64,000 bases of DNA from Bog-532 sp963830385 (GTDB lineage Bacteria; Actinomycetota; Actinomycetes; Streptosporangiales; Streptosporangiaceae), in NCBI GenBank assembly GCA_963830385.1, contig CAWHMD010000009.1:310001-374000 (forward strand), in the 5' to 3' direction. A model generated the notes under the pieces. That model made no database searches and was not told the DNA's origin. It saw only the letters and a program-made list of their open reading frames with translations. Below are positions 1 to 8,541 of the stretch, piece by piece; position 1 is the stretch's first letter; every line of letters begins with the position of its first letter. The translations under genes were made by a program, and so were the position numbers.

Positions 1-812
1 TAAAGACTCAGCCCCTCCTCGGCGGAAGAGAAGACAACGACGCTCTCGGCGAAGAGCAGGTCCTCCGGGAAATCGATCGGAGGAGTCGCTGGCGGCTCGC
101 CGTCGACACCCGCGTTCCCGGCATGCTCGGCCACCCCGCGGTGAAACTCCTCCATCGTGCCCGGGGCCTCGTCGCCGGGTACCACCACGAGATCGGTACC
201 GAATCGCTCCAGGAAGACCTGGTGGTGCTGGGCCGCGACCCGGCGGGCGTCCGCCAGCCTGTCCAGGTTGCGGAACACCGCCTCGGGATGGCGCAACGCT
301 TGTTCGGCGGCGATCGTCAGCATCTGCTCGCGGCTGGACGCGGGGAACATGGCGGGATTGCCGGACACCATCCAGTCCTCGCCGACCCGCACGATCCGGC
401 CGACGAAGAACATGCCCTTCTTGAACGGGCGAAGGGCCTTGCGGCCTAGGTTCGACCGGACCCGGTACGTGAGCTCGTCGAGAAGACTGACCAGGATCAG
501 GGCGTCACCGTCCTTGCGGGTGACCTCGAAGATGCCCTCGACGACATCGAGCCAGCCCAGCAGCATGTCCCGCTCGGCCTCGGGCAGCTCGGGGTGGGCC
601 GCGACGAACGCCTCGACCACGGTGGTCCCCGACGCGAGCCGGCGCTGCAGCACGAAGTGGTCCAGCACCATGGCGAATTCCGCCTCGTCGACCACTATTC
701 CGCCGGGGAAAGTCTCCTCGACCGCGGCTTTGAGCTCCCGCTCGAAGCGAGGTGACAGCGCGAAGCCCACGAGCTCGCCCTTGAGGTCTCCAGCCCGCTC
801 CATCAGGTCCAC
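1..812 (-). CDS. Uncharacterised soluble protein, 3' end outside the window
   Basis: Translating the complement from 812 down to 1 gives about 270 open codons with no stop, so the gene continues past the left edge. GTG at 812 is preferred because GGGAG lies about eight bases upstream; ATG at 803 is the alternative. The visible part is charged, with no signal peptide or membrane segment. Recognisable stretches are LSPRFERELKAAVEE near residue 20, FVLQRRLASGTTVVEAF near 55, and PFKKGMFFVGRIVRVGEDW near 145. I see no catalytic motif and cannot name the family. It reads in the same direction as the membrane-protein gene upstream (95 bp gap), so the two may be co-transcribed. The open frame on the opposite strand here is a shadow. 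Confidence 0.7.
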   Translation of the reverse strand, partial: MDLMERAGDLKGELVGFALSPRFERELKAAVEETFPGGIVVDEAEFAMVLDHFVLQRRLASGTTVVEAFVAAHPELPEAERDMLLGWLDVVEGIFEVTRKDGDALILVSLLDELTYRVRSNLGRKALRPFKKGMFFVGRIVRVGEDWMVSGNPAMFPASSREQMLTIAAEQALRHPEAVFRNLDRLADARRVAAQHHQVFLERFGTDLVVVPGDEAPGTMEEFHRGVAEHAGNAGVDGEPPATPPIDFPEDLLFAESVVVFSSAEEGLSL

Positions 813-907
813 GCGCTGACTCCCATCCGTGTGGTCGCCGAGAGGCTACAAGCCCGCCATCAACTCCCATTGCATCAGGTTGCTCTCCAACGGCCTGCCA
901 AGCGAGG

Positions 908-1675
908 TTACGCGCCCGGTATGCGCTGGTCCGCAGGCCCGGGCGCCAGCAGTTCGGCGGCCTTCCGCTGCCGGTCGCTGCCGGGCTCGAAGTTGGCCTG
1001 CTCGATGGCCCAGCGGATCTCGGTCTGCTCCGACGAGCTCATCCTTTTCCAGTATTTCTGGGCCAGCACCATGGCCTGGAACTGCTCGTTGCGCGAGCGG
1101 CCCTCCCTGATCGCGGACAGGATGCTGTCGGAGTCGGCCAGCGAGGTGTCGCCTTGCATCAGCCCGAGGACCAGGACCCGCATGACCATCGACCCATCGG
1201 CAAACAGGCGGCGCACTTCCCGGGCGTCGAACTTCTCCTGCCTCGCCACCGAGGCCGCGTGCAGCACCAGCGTGTCCTGCAGGTGCATGCGAGCCGGGAA
1301 GTAGTCCCCCTCCAGCTCGTCGTGCACGAACGCGTACGCCTCGGCGAACCGCCCGAGCTGAGTCCGCTGCAGGATCGCCGCCGTCTCCGGGGCACCCCGA
1401 TCAGCGACCTGGGTGGTCAGCCACAAATCCACCTGAGTCGTCCCGACCGAGACGCGCTGGACCCGCTGCAGCACGAACGGGCAGACCAGCAAGATCGCCC
1501 CCACGACCAGCAGCGCAATCAGCCCGCCGTCATTGTCGGCCTGAGCAAACTTGACCGCCGCGATGACCAGCAGCGCCAGCCCCATCACCCCGATGAGGGC
1601 CCGCAGCGTCTCGGGCCAGGGTACAGAAGCCAGCCGCCGGCTCATGGATCGGCGTCTGCTCGCAGGCGAGTCCAT
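908..1675 (-). CDS. Small membrane protein with two N-terminal helices and a cytosolic domain
   Basis: About 255 residues. Two hydrophobic helices occur early, the first around LIGVMGLALLVIAAVKF and the second around GLIALLVVGAILLVCPFVL, separated by a short acidic loop, so the protein is probably a hairpin anchor with a roughly 170-residue cytosolic C-terminal part. That part is helical and charged, with no motif I recognise. ATG at 1675 (AGGATGGG upstream) is preferred over a TTG at 1705. It is divergent from the large helicase gene and may share its promoter region (1676-1875). Function unknown; membrane anchoring next to a defence-type helicase is suggestive only. Confidence 0.65.
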   Translation of the reverse strand: MDSPASRRRSMSRRLASVPWPETLRALIGVMGLALLVIAAVKFAQADNDGGLIALLVVGAILLVCPFVLQRVQRVSVGTTQVDLWLTTQVADRGAPETAAILQRTQLGRFAEAYAFVHDELEGDYFPARMHLQDTLVLHAASVARQEKFDAREVRRLFADGSMVMRVLVLGLMQGDTSLADSDSILSAIREGRSRNEQFQAMVLAQKYWKRMSSSEQTEIRWAIEQANFEPGSDRQRKAAELLAPGPADQRIPGA

Positions 1676-1875
1676 GCGCCCATCCTGGCGGAATTCAGCC
1701 CACAATCACCCGGTTCTGAGCCAATGTCTCCTTACGTTTGACCAAGCCGCGAGCCGCCACCGCGTCGACCGTCAGTGGCGGCCGCTATCGTCCAGAGCCA
1801 CCGGCCGATGCCCCACAGTGGGAACAGTCAGCTGGCTACGAGGAGCCGGGTTTTGCTACATGGAGGCGGGTCTGG

Positions 1876-4800
1876 GTGAGGCTGACCGAGGGTCGAACCG
1901 AGCGGCACACGCTGATCGACCGGGCCGTGCGGGCCTGGACGGGTGAGCTGATCGATCTCGGCGGCCGCAACACCCTGCTCTACTACCGGGACCTCAAGCA
2001 GGGCACCCTCGACATCGGTCCCGCCTCGCCCGCCAGCGACGTCGCCGTCGAGCAGCTGCTGTCGTCCCGGACCATGCGGCTGTCGAACTTGTTCGGTGAG
2101 ACGGCGATCAGCTCGGCGGCCCGCCGCGCGCGGGCCGTGAAGGCCAAGGCCACCGAGAACTTCGAAGAACGCGGCCTGCAGACGCTGTACCTGGCCTGGG
2201 GCATGGCCGCCTGGACCAACACGCGCAGCGCCACCGTCCCGGCCGCGCCCGTTCTGCTCCGCCAGGCGGCCCTGTCTGCCCGGGGCGGCACGGGGGAGGA
2301 CTTCGAGCTCAGTCTGCCGGGGGAGTGGGAGGTCAACCCGACCCTGCTGCACCTGCTCCGCACCGACTTCGAGGTCGACCTCGACGGGGCGGAGATCCTG
2401 CACCTGCTGGACCAGGACCAGGAACCTCCCAGCGCGGCGCTGGTCTTCGACCAACTAGCCAAGGCGTGCTCGGCCCTGCCTGGTTTCGCGGTGGAGAACC
2501 GGATCGTGCTCGGCAACTTCTCCTACGCCAAGCTGCCCATGGTGCTGGACCTGCAGACCGCGGCCGACCTGCTGGCCGGTTCCGACCTGATCTGCGCCAT
2601 CGCCGGCGACGAGCAGGCCCGGGATGCCATCCGCGCCCGGCACCCGAACCTGACCCCGACCCAGCCCGACTACACCCCGCCCGCGGATGAATTCCTCGTC
2701 CTGGATGCCGACGCCAGCCAGTCGTACGCGGTCAACTGTGCCGTGGCCGGGGCCGACCTGGTCATCGACGGGCCGCCCGGCACCGGCAAGTCCCAGACGA
2801 TCGCCAACCTGATCGCTTCGCTGTCGGCCCGGGGCAAGCGGGTGCTGTTCGTGGCCGAGAAGCGGGCCGCCATCGACGCGGTCCTCGACCGCCTCGACCG
2901 GGTCGGGCTCGCCGATCTCGTGCTGGACCTGCACGACGGCGCCGGCTCCAAACGCAAGCTGGCCGCCGACCTCGCCCGGACCCTGGCCGCGACCGCCAGC
3001 ATCACCAAACCGGACATGACCGCGGCCCAGGAGAAGCTGGTCCGCAACCGGCGCGTTCTCGTCGACCGGGACGACGCCCTGCACACGCCCCGCGAACCGT
3101 GGGACGTGAGCGTCTACGACATCTTCGCCCGGCTCACCGGCATCCCCGCGGTGGTCTGGTCCGAGCAGCGCCTCACCGGTCAGACGCTGACCAACCTCGA
3201 CGCGGCCGCCATCCGCCAGGGCCGGGCCGACCTGGAAGAGTTCGCCGGGCTTGGCGGCCTGACCATATCCCCGGCCAGTACGCCATGGGCAGCCGCCTTC
3301 GCCGCCGACACCATCACCACCCCGGACGCGGCCCAGGCTGCCCTCCGTACCGCCCGGGCTCTGGCCGGCCGGACCTTGCCGCACACCATCGACCTGCTGC
3401 GCGACCTCATGACCCGGTGCGGCCTGGCTGTTCCGGAGACGGTCAGCCAGTGGATCCAGGCGCTGGCTCTGCTCAGGGATGTCGCCGCCACCCTGAACCG
3501 GTTCGATCCGGCCGTGTTCGACGCGCCACTGGACCAGCTGGCCGCCGATCTCGCCCCCGGCGGCGCCAGCCCACTGGCCCGCCTGTGGGCCCAGCTCACC
3601 AACGACACCTACCGCCGCGCCCGCGACACGGCTCTCGCCTGGTGGCGTCCGGGCAGTAAGCCGTCCCCCGCCGAGCTGCACCAAGCGGTGGCCGCGGCCG
3701 CCACGCAGCTCAGCGCTTGGCGGCAGACCGCCACCGACGGCCGAGGGCCCCGGCCCGCGGCCGACCTGGCCGGGGCCGAGGGCGCGTTCAGCCAGCTGCA
3801 CACGGAGATGGCCGATCTGGCCCGTTGGGCCAGCCTGCCCGACATCGACCAGCTGTCCATCAGCGAATTCCACGTCCAGGTGCAAGCGCTGCTGGCCGAC
3901 ACGGAAACCCTGTACCGCCTGCCCGAGCTGGCCCGGCTGCGCGGCTCGCTACGTGGCCGGGGTCTTTGGCCGCTGGTCGAGGAGATCACCCACCGCCGCC
4001 TCACCGCCGACGACGCCAGCGCCTGCCTGGAGCACGTCTGGCTGTCGTCGATCCTGGAAACGGTCATGTTCACCGATCGCCGGGTGGGCGCGTTCGACGG
4101 CACCGCCCACCTCCGTACGGTGGGCACGTTCGCCGTCGCCGATCGCGAGCACATCGGAAGCACGGCCCGGCGGGTGCAGCGCGCCGTCGCCGAGAACGCC
4201 ACCCGCGTCCGGGACGAATACCCCCGCGAGTCGGACGTCATCGAGCATCAGGCCCGGCTCAAGCGCGGTCACCTCCCCATCCGGCAGCTGTTCCAGATGG
4301 CGCCGCACGTCCTGGGCGCGCTGCGGCCCTGCTGGGCCATGTCCCCGCTGGTCGTCGCCCGGCTGCTGCCGCTCGACACCGTGTTCGACGTGGTGATATT
4401 CGACGAGGCGTCCCAGATCACCCCCGCCGACGCCGTGGGCGCGCTCGCCCGTGCTCCCCAGGCGATCGTCGCCGGAGACCCCCGGCAGCTGCCCCCGACC
4501 AGCTTCTTCGCGTCCTCCACCGACACCGAGGAGGACGAAGAGCACGACGCGCCCGCACTGATGGCCGGGACCCGCAACATGGAGTCGATCCTCGACGTCA
4601 TGAGCTTCCAGCTCCCGCCGCCGAAAGGCACGCGCACGCTGGGCTGGCATTACCGGTCCCGCGACGAGCGGCTCATCGCCTTCTCCAACGCCCAGCCCAA
4701 CCTCTACAACTGGGCCCTCACCACGTTCCCCGGCGTCGCCGGCCCCGACTGCCTGTCACACGTCGCGATCCCCTTCCGCCCCGGCCGCCTCGGCCAGGAG

Positions 4801-5922
4801 GACTCGGTCACCGACGAGGTCGCCCGCGTCGTCGAGCTGGTCGCCGACCACGCCCGCACCCGCCCCGACGTCTCCCTCGGCGTCATCGCCATGGGCCTCA
4901 AGCACGCCAACCGGATCAACGAGGCCCTGCGCCGCGAACGGGCCACCGACCCCGACCTGGACGCCTTCATGTCCGGCGACACCTCGGCGCGGGTCGCCAA
5001 GGAGCAATTCTTCGTCAAGAACCTGGAACGAGTCCAGGGCGACGAACGCGACGCCATCATCCTGACCATCGGCTACGGCAAGAACCCCGACGGCCGCCTG
5101 CTCTACCGCTTCGGCCCGATCAACAACGAGGGCGGCGAGCGCCGCCTCAACGTCGCCATCACCCGCGCCCGCCAGTCGATGACGGTCGTCTCGTCCTTCT
5201 CCGCCCAGGAAATGGACCCGGGCCGCCTCCGCTCCGCAGGCGCCCAGATGCTGACCCGCTACCTCGCCTACGCCGAAAGCGGCGGCGCCGACCTCGGCCA
5301 CTCCGCCAAGCCCAAGCCCGCCCTCAACCCCTTCGAACGCGACGTCGAAACCCACCTGCGCGCCGCCGGGATCCCCCTGATCCCCCAGTACGGCGCCTCC
5401 GGCTACTGGATCGACTTCGCCGCCCAGCACCCCACCCGCCCCGGCCAGATGGTCCTAGCCATCGAAGCCGACGGCGCCACCTACCACTCCTCCGCAACCG
5501 CCCGCGACCGCGACCGCCTCCGGCAAGAGCACCTCGAAAACCTCGGCTGGCACTTCCACCGCATCTGGTCCCAAGACTGGTTCTTCCACCGCGAAGCCGA
5601 GGTCGCCCGCGCCCGCGCCGCCTACGACGCCGCGGTAGCCGCCGTAGGCGCTCCCCAGGCCCCGCCGCCCGATGTCCCAGCCGCCCCCGCGGTCTCAGGC
5701 CGGACAGGGGAGTGCCCGATCCCGACCCACCGCAGCAGCATCTCCGACTACACCATGCATGAACTAGTGGCGGTCATCCGCTGGATCGAGTCCGACACCC
5801 TCCTCCGCACCGAAGACGACCTCCTGGCGGAGACAATGCGTGTGCTCGGCTTCAAACGCCGCGGCCCCAACATCACCGCCGCCATTCACCGCGCCATCAC
5901 CCGAGCCCGCCACCGCGGTTAA
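1876..5922 (+). CDS. DUF4011-type superfamily 1 helicase with C-terminal Vsr-like nuclease domain
   Basis: A protein of about 1,348 residues from GTG at 1876, chosen because GGAGG sits nine bases upstream; a TTG at 1738 would add 46 low-complexity residues and has no ribosome site. The N-terminus carries the DUF4011 signature (LIDLGGRNTLLYYR near residue 25). Walker A is GPPGTGKS at 299-306, Walker B is VVIFDEAS around 839-846, followed by AGDPRQLPPTSFF and the helicase motif VI region NVAITRARQSM. From about residue 1150 a Vsr/DUF559-like endonuclease domain follows (NPFERDVETHLRAAG, then IEADGATYH with the acidic pair E1197 and D1199), and the end looks like a small winged-helix domain. Expected activity is ATP-driven nucleic-acid remodelling plus DNA cleavage. 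The architecture resembles Hhe, reported as antiphage in a published screen (recalled). Role here is inferred. Confidence 0.88.
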   Translation: MRLTEGRTERHTLIDRAVRAWTGELIDLGGRNTLLYYRDLKQGTLDIGPASPASDVAVEQLLSSRTMRLSNLFGETAISSAARRARAVKAKATENFEERGLQTLYLAWGMAAWTNTRSATVPAAPVLLRQAALSARGGTGEDFELSLPGEWEVNPTLLHLLRTDFEVDLDGAEILHLLDQDQEPPSAALVFDQLAKACSALPGFAVENRIVLGNFSYAKLPMVLDLQTAADLLAGSDLICAIAGDEQARDAIRARHPNLTPTQPDYTPPADEFLVLDADASQSYAVNCAVAGADLVIDGPPGTGKSQTIANLIASLSARGKRVLFVAEKRAAIDAVLDRLDRVGLADLVLDLHDGAGSKRKLAADLARTLAATASITKPDMTAAQEKLVRNRRVLVDRDDALHTPREPWDVSVYDIFARLTGIPAVVWSEQRLTGQTLTNLDAAAIRQGRADLEEFAGLGGLTISPASTPWAAAFAADTITTPDAAQAALRTARALAGRTLPHTIDLLRDLMTRCGLAVPETVSQWIQALALLRDVAATLNRFDPAVFDAPLDQLAADLAPGGASPLARLWAQLTNDTYRRARDTALAWWRPGSKPSPAELHQAVAAAATQLSAWRQTATDGRGPRPAADLAGAEGAFSQLHTEMADLARWASLPDIDQLSISEFHVQVQALLADTETLYRLPELARLRGSLRGRGLWPLVEEITHRRLTADDASACLEHVWLSSILETVMFTDRRVGAFDGTAHLRTVGTFAVADREHIGSTARRVQRAVAENATRVRDEYPRESDVIEHQARLKRGHLPIRQLFQMAPHVLGALRPCWAMSPLVVARLLPLDTVFDVVIFDEASQITPADAVGALARAPQAIVAGDPRQLPPTSFFASSTDTEEDEEHDAPALMAGTRNMESILDVMSFQLPPPKGTRTLGWHYRSRDERLIAFSNAQPNLYNWALTTFPGVAGPDCLSHVAIPFRPGRLGQEDSVTDEVARVVELVADHARTRPDVSLGVIAMGLKHANRINEALRRERATDPDLDAFMSGDTSARVAKEQFFVKNLERVQGDERDAIILTIGYGKNPDGRLLYRFGPINNEGGERRLNVAITRARQSMTVVSSFSAQEMDPGRLRSAGAQMLTRYLAYAESGGADLGHSAKPKPALNPFERDVETHLRAAGIPLIPQYGASGYWIDFAAQHPTRPGQMVLAIEADGATYHSSATARDRDRLRQEHLENLGWHFHRIWSQDWFFHREAEVARARAAYDAAVAAVGAPQAPPPDVPAAPAVSGRTGECPIPTHRSSISDYTMHELVAVIRWIESDTLLRTEDDLLAETMRVLGFKRRGPNITAAIHRAITRARHRG

Positions 5923-6090
5923 TGCCACCCGGGACCTACGCGAAGCCGTGACTGCCGCCGGCTGGGTGACGATCACTATTCATCCAGGACCAAGCGGATT
6001 CCTCGAAGTTCTAGCGGCCGTTCCGCACAGGGTGAACTCAGCGCGGCAAGTTGGTTACAGCAGCGACTCGCTCGCCTACCGGCGCGTGCC

Positions 6091-7986
6091 TCACCCCGTG
6101 ACGTCATGGTTTTCGATCAGTTCTGCGAGAAATTCCCGAGTCTGAGGGTCGACGGCATAGATGACCGTCCCCGCCATTCCGCGGGTCAGCAGCACTTTGT
6201 AGATGTTCCGGATGTGCCGTTCGTACTGCAGGTCGGTGACTGACCGCTTCTTGAACTCGGGGTCTTTGTTGGCCTGTCGTATGGTCATCATCTGGCCGTG
6301 TCGGGCGACCAGGTCTGGCCCGATGATCACACCAGACCAGTCATACTCGAACCCCTGGGCCGTGTAAACACAGCCAACCTGGTCAAAGCCGCCCTCCATC
6401 GTCGCCCATAGCGATCTAGGGGGTGCCGTGCCGACGGCCCGTTCGCCATTCACATTCCACGGCATCGCCCAGTCGCCGATGCGCACATCGCGAACCAGCC
6501 GTCCATCACGGTCGAGTTTGCTCCAGGGCCAGCAGAAGCCGGCGGACATGCGGGCCGAATAGCCCTCCGCGAGCTTGCCGCGCAGAATGCTTTCCAATTC
6601 CCAGGGAGACTCGGCCAACTCGACCTCGAAGTGGTCGTCGCCAGTCCACGGCTCCGGGCCACCGGTTTCGAGGCCGAGCAGCCGGAGTACCCATCGTTCG
6701 TATTTCCGGCTGCCACCGCACCGGAATTGGTCAGCAAGCGGAACGTGATGAACGCGGAATCCAAGCGACGACGCATGCGACTTGATGGCCTCGACCGTGC
6801 CGACCTCGCCCGGCTTCACAACCTGATGCTCATCGAGGAGGAAGACGGGCACCCGCGCGGCGGCGATGAGTTCGTCGATCTGAGGACGACCAGTTCGCAA
6901 TGCCGCCTTGGTGAAGCGGTTGACCGACGTTTCCCGGATACGGTGGGCCTCATCGCAGATCAGCACTTCGATGTCGTTTCGCTGAGCGTCCATGAAGCTG
7001 TTGAAGTATTTGAACAGATCCTTGACGCGAGGTGAGCCCTTGCCCACGTACCGCCTCATCGTTTCTGTGAAGGATTTAGAGCCCGTGGCGTGCAATGCGG
7101 CATAACCCTGACGGCTCAATTCGCCGAGCAGCGACAGTGCGATGACGCTCTTCCCGCTGCCCGGGCCGCCTGTGACGACGACGATTTCCTTGGCATCCGA
7201 GCGCCGGGCCTTCTCGACCGCGTGCATGACAATTTCGAATGCCAGTCGTTGCTCGTCGAGCAGGACGAACTGCTCACGGTCTTTGATCTCACTGGCCGCC
7301 AGTTTCATGAGCTGCTTGGACGGGCGAGCGGCACTCGCCAGCAGCCGGTCGGCCGCTCCGGCCCCCCGGTCGGACGAGAACTGATCCCGCAGATAATCGA
7401 GAAACGCCCCTCGCCTGCTCTTGGTAAAGAGCCGGGTTCGTTCAGTGGCGGCGAGATCGAAGAGGTCTTCCACATCGAGGTCAACCGCATTATGCAGGTA
7501 CGCGACGCCGCGTACGGCGGATTCGCTGCCCCGCAGGGACGCCACGAAGTCGCAGATGTAGTCGCAATAGCCTTGTACCTGGAGCAGTGGGTGCTCGAGC
7601 AGGCGATGCATCCCCTCGACCACGACAAGCCGTTCGCTGTCTTCGTACAGCTCGGCCTGGCTCCACTGCTTGAGTTCCACGATTACATACGCGTCCCCGC
7701 CAGTGCGCCGGTCGACTCCCGCCAGCACCACGTCCGCCCGCCTGCTGGTCAGCGGAAGCTGGTACTCGATGAGCATCTCGACGTTGCCGAGGCCAGCCTC
7801 CATGAGGTCCTGTGCCAGCACCGGGAGGCTGCGCTGCCAGGACCTCTGCTCAGACTCGGACGGCCACCAACCCGTCGTCGCCCGTACATGATCAGCGACG
7901 ATCTCAGCGAACTTCCGTTCCATGGGTGAGCTGACCAGCCCCGCGGCCGAGACTCTGAACGCCGTCACATTTTCCCCAGGCAGCAC
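6091..7986 (-). CDS. DUF2075-family (Schlafen-type) helicase with N-terminal nuclease-like domain
   Basis: 631 residues from GTG at 7986; the earliest residues (FRVSAAGLV) fit the usual start of DUF2075 proteins, so this start is preferred over ATG at 7923. Residues about 80-110 contain a PD-(D/E)XK-like pattern (RRADVVLAG, then VIVELKQW). Walker A is TGGPGSGKS near residue 273 and Walker B is VLICDEAHRIRE near 344. Later motifs include LLDEHQVV and YTAQGFEYDWSGVI, and the end has an RNIYKVLLTRGM motif VI. The family comprises DNA/RNA helicases of uncertain role, frequent in defence neighbourhoods. It lies downstream of the MazG-like gene on the same strand (105 bp gap) and is convergent with the DUF4011 helicase. 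Confidence 0.85.
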   Translation of the reverse strand: MLPGENVTAFRVSAAGLVSSPMERKFAEIVADHVRATTGWWPSESEQRSWQRSLPVLAQDLMEAGLGNVEMLIEYQLPLTSRRADVVLAGVDRRTGGDAYVIVELKQWSQAELYEDSERLVVVEGMHRLLEHPLLQVQGYCDYICDFVASLRGSESAVRGVAYLHNAVDLDVEDLFDLAATERTRLFTKSRRGAFLDYLRDQFSSDRGAGAADRLLASAARPSKQLMKLAASEIKDREQFVLLDEQRLAFEIVMHAVEKARRSDAKEIVVVTGGPGSGKSVIALSLLGELSRQGYAALHATGSKSFTETMRRYVGKGSPRVKDLFKYFNSFMDAQRNDIEVLICDEAHRIRETSVNRFTKAALRTGRPQIDELIAAARVPVFLLDEHQVVKPGEVGTVEAIKSHASSLGFRVHHVPLADQFRCGGSRKYERWVLRLLGLETGGPEPWTGDDHFEVELAESPWELESILRGKLAEGYSARMSAGFCWPWSKLDRDGRLVRDVRIGDWAMPWNVNGERAVGTAPPRSLWATMEGGFDQVGCVYTAQGFEYDWSGVIIGPDLVARHGQMMTIRQANKDPEFKKRSVTDLQYERHIRNIYKVLLTRGMAGTVIYAVDPQTREFLAELIENHDVTG

Positions 7987-8091
7987 GAAGAACTCGTGCG
8001 GGTGGGGGCGTGTCCGCGATCACGGAGAACCGGAAGCCCGTCGGGCCGCAATCCCTAGCAGAAAGCAGGTTACTCGCGACTCTCCGTGCAG

Positions 8092-8445
8092 TCAGGACAA
8101 CGGCGGAGCCTTGCGTGCGGACCCGCGGTAGGTCTCAACGTCGTAGCGGCGATCGCTTTCAGCGAGCTTCACTTGCGCTGCCTCGATCAGGTCGACGCCC
8201 AGCAGGTCGGCCAGCCTCACCAGGTAGATGGTGACGTCGGCCAGTTCTGACCGCATCCGGGCGGCGGCCTGCGGATCCTCCATAACCTGTGCGGCTTCGG
8301 CGGGAGTCAACCACTGCAGCTCCGCGACCAGCTCGCCCACCTCACCCGCGAGCGCCATCGTCAGGTTTTTCGGGGTGTGGAATTGGTCCCAGTCGCGTGC
8401 GGATACGAACTCCCGCAGTTGCACCGCCAGGTCGTCCAGTGTCAC
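8092..8445 (-). CDS. MazG-like nucleotide pyrophosphohydrolase
   Basis: 117 residues, start GTG at 8445. The fold is the all-alpha NTP pyrophosphatase: EVGELVAELQW (the E-x2-E pair) followed by SELADVTIYLVRLADLLGVDL (the E-x2-D pair), which together bind the magnesium ions that hydrolyse (d)NTPs to (d)NMP plus pyrophosphate. Short length and the RDWDQFHTPKNL opening match the dCTP-pyrophosphatase-like (XTP3-TPA/RS21-C6) branch. Likely role is nucleotide-pool cleaning. It sits between two helicase genes on the same strand; such enzymes can also act in phage defence by draining nucleotides, but that is inference. Confidence 0.88.
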   Translation of the reverse strand: MTLDDLAVQLREFVSARDWDQFHTPKNLTMALAGEVGELVAELQWLTPAEAAQVMEDPQAAARMRSELADVTIYLVRLADLLGVDLIEAAQVKLAESDRRYDVETYRGSARKAPPLS

Positions 8446-8541
8446 GCTGGCAACCGTACCGCCACCTGATATACCGGCTGGGCTGGGATTTCCGACCAGC
8501 CTCCCGTGAGGCGAGGCTCACTGCCGCACTCCTTGAAGCCA

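Noticed and set aside
1738..1875. TTG 1738 as start of the DUF4011 helicase
   Set aside because: No ribosome binding site and a low-complexity extension; GTG 1876 with GGAGG is better, though not proven.
2455..3885. 476-codon minus-strand frame inside the DUF4011 helicase
   Set aside because: Shadow frame with low-complexity composition and no recognisable motif.
3717..5762. 681-codon plus-strand frame in the second phase of the helicase gene
   Set aside because: Almost entirely Arg/Pro/Ala; a phase-shift artefact of GC-rich coding DNA.
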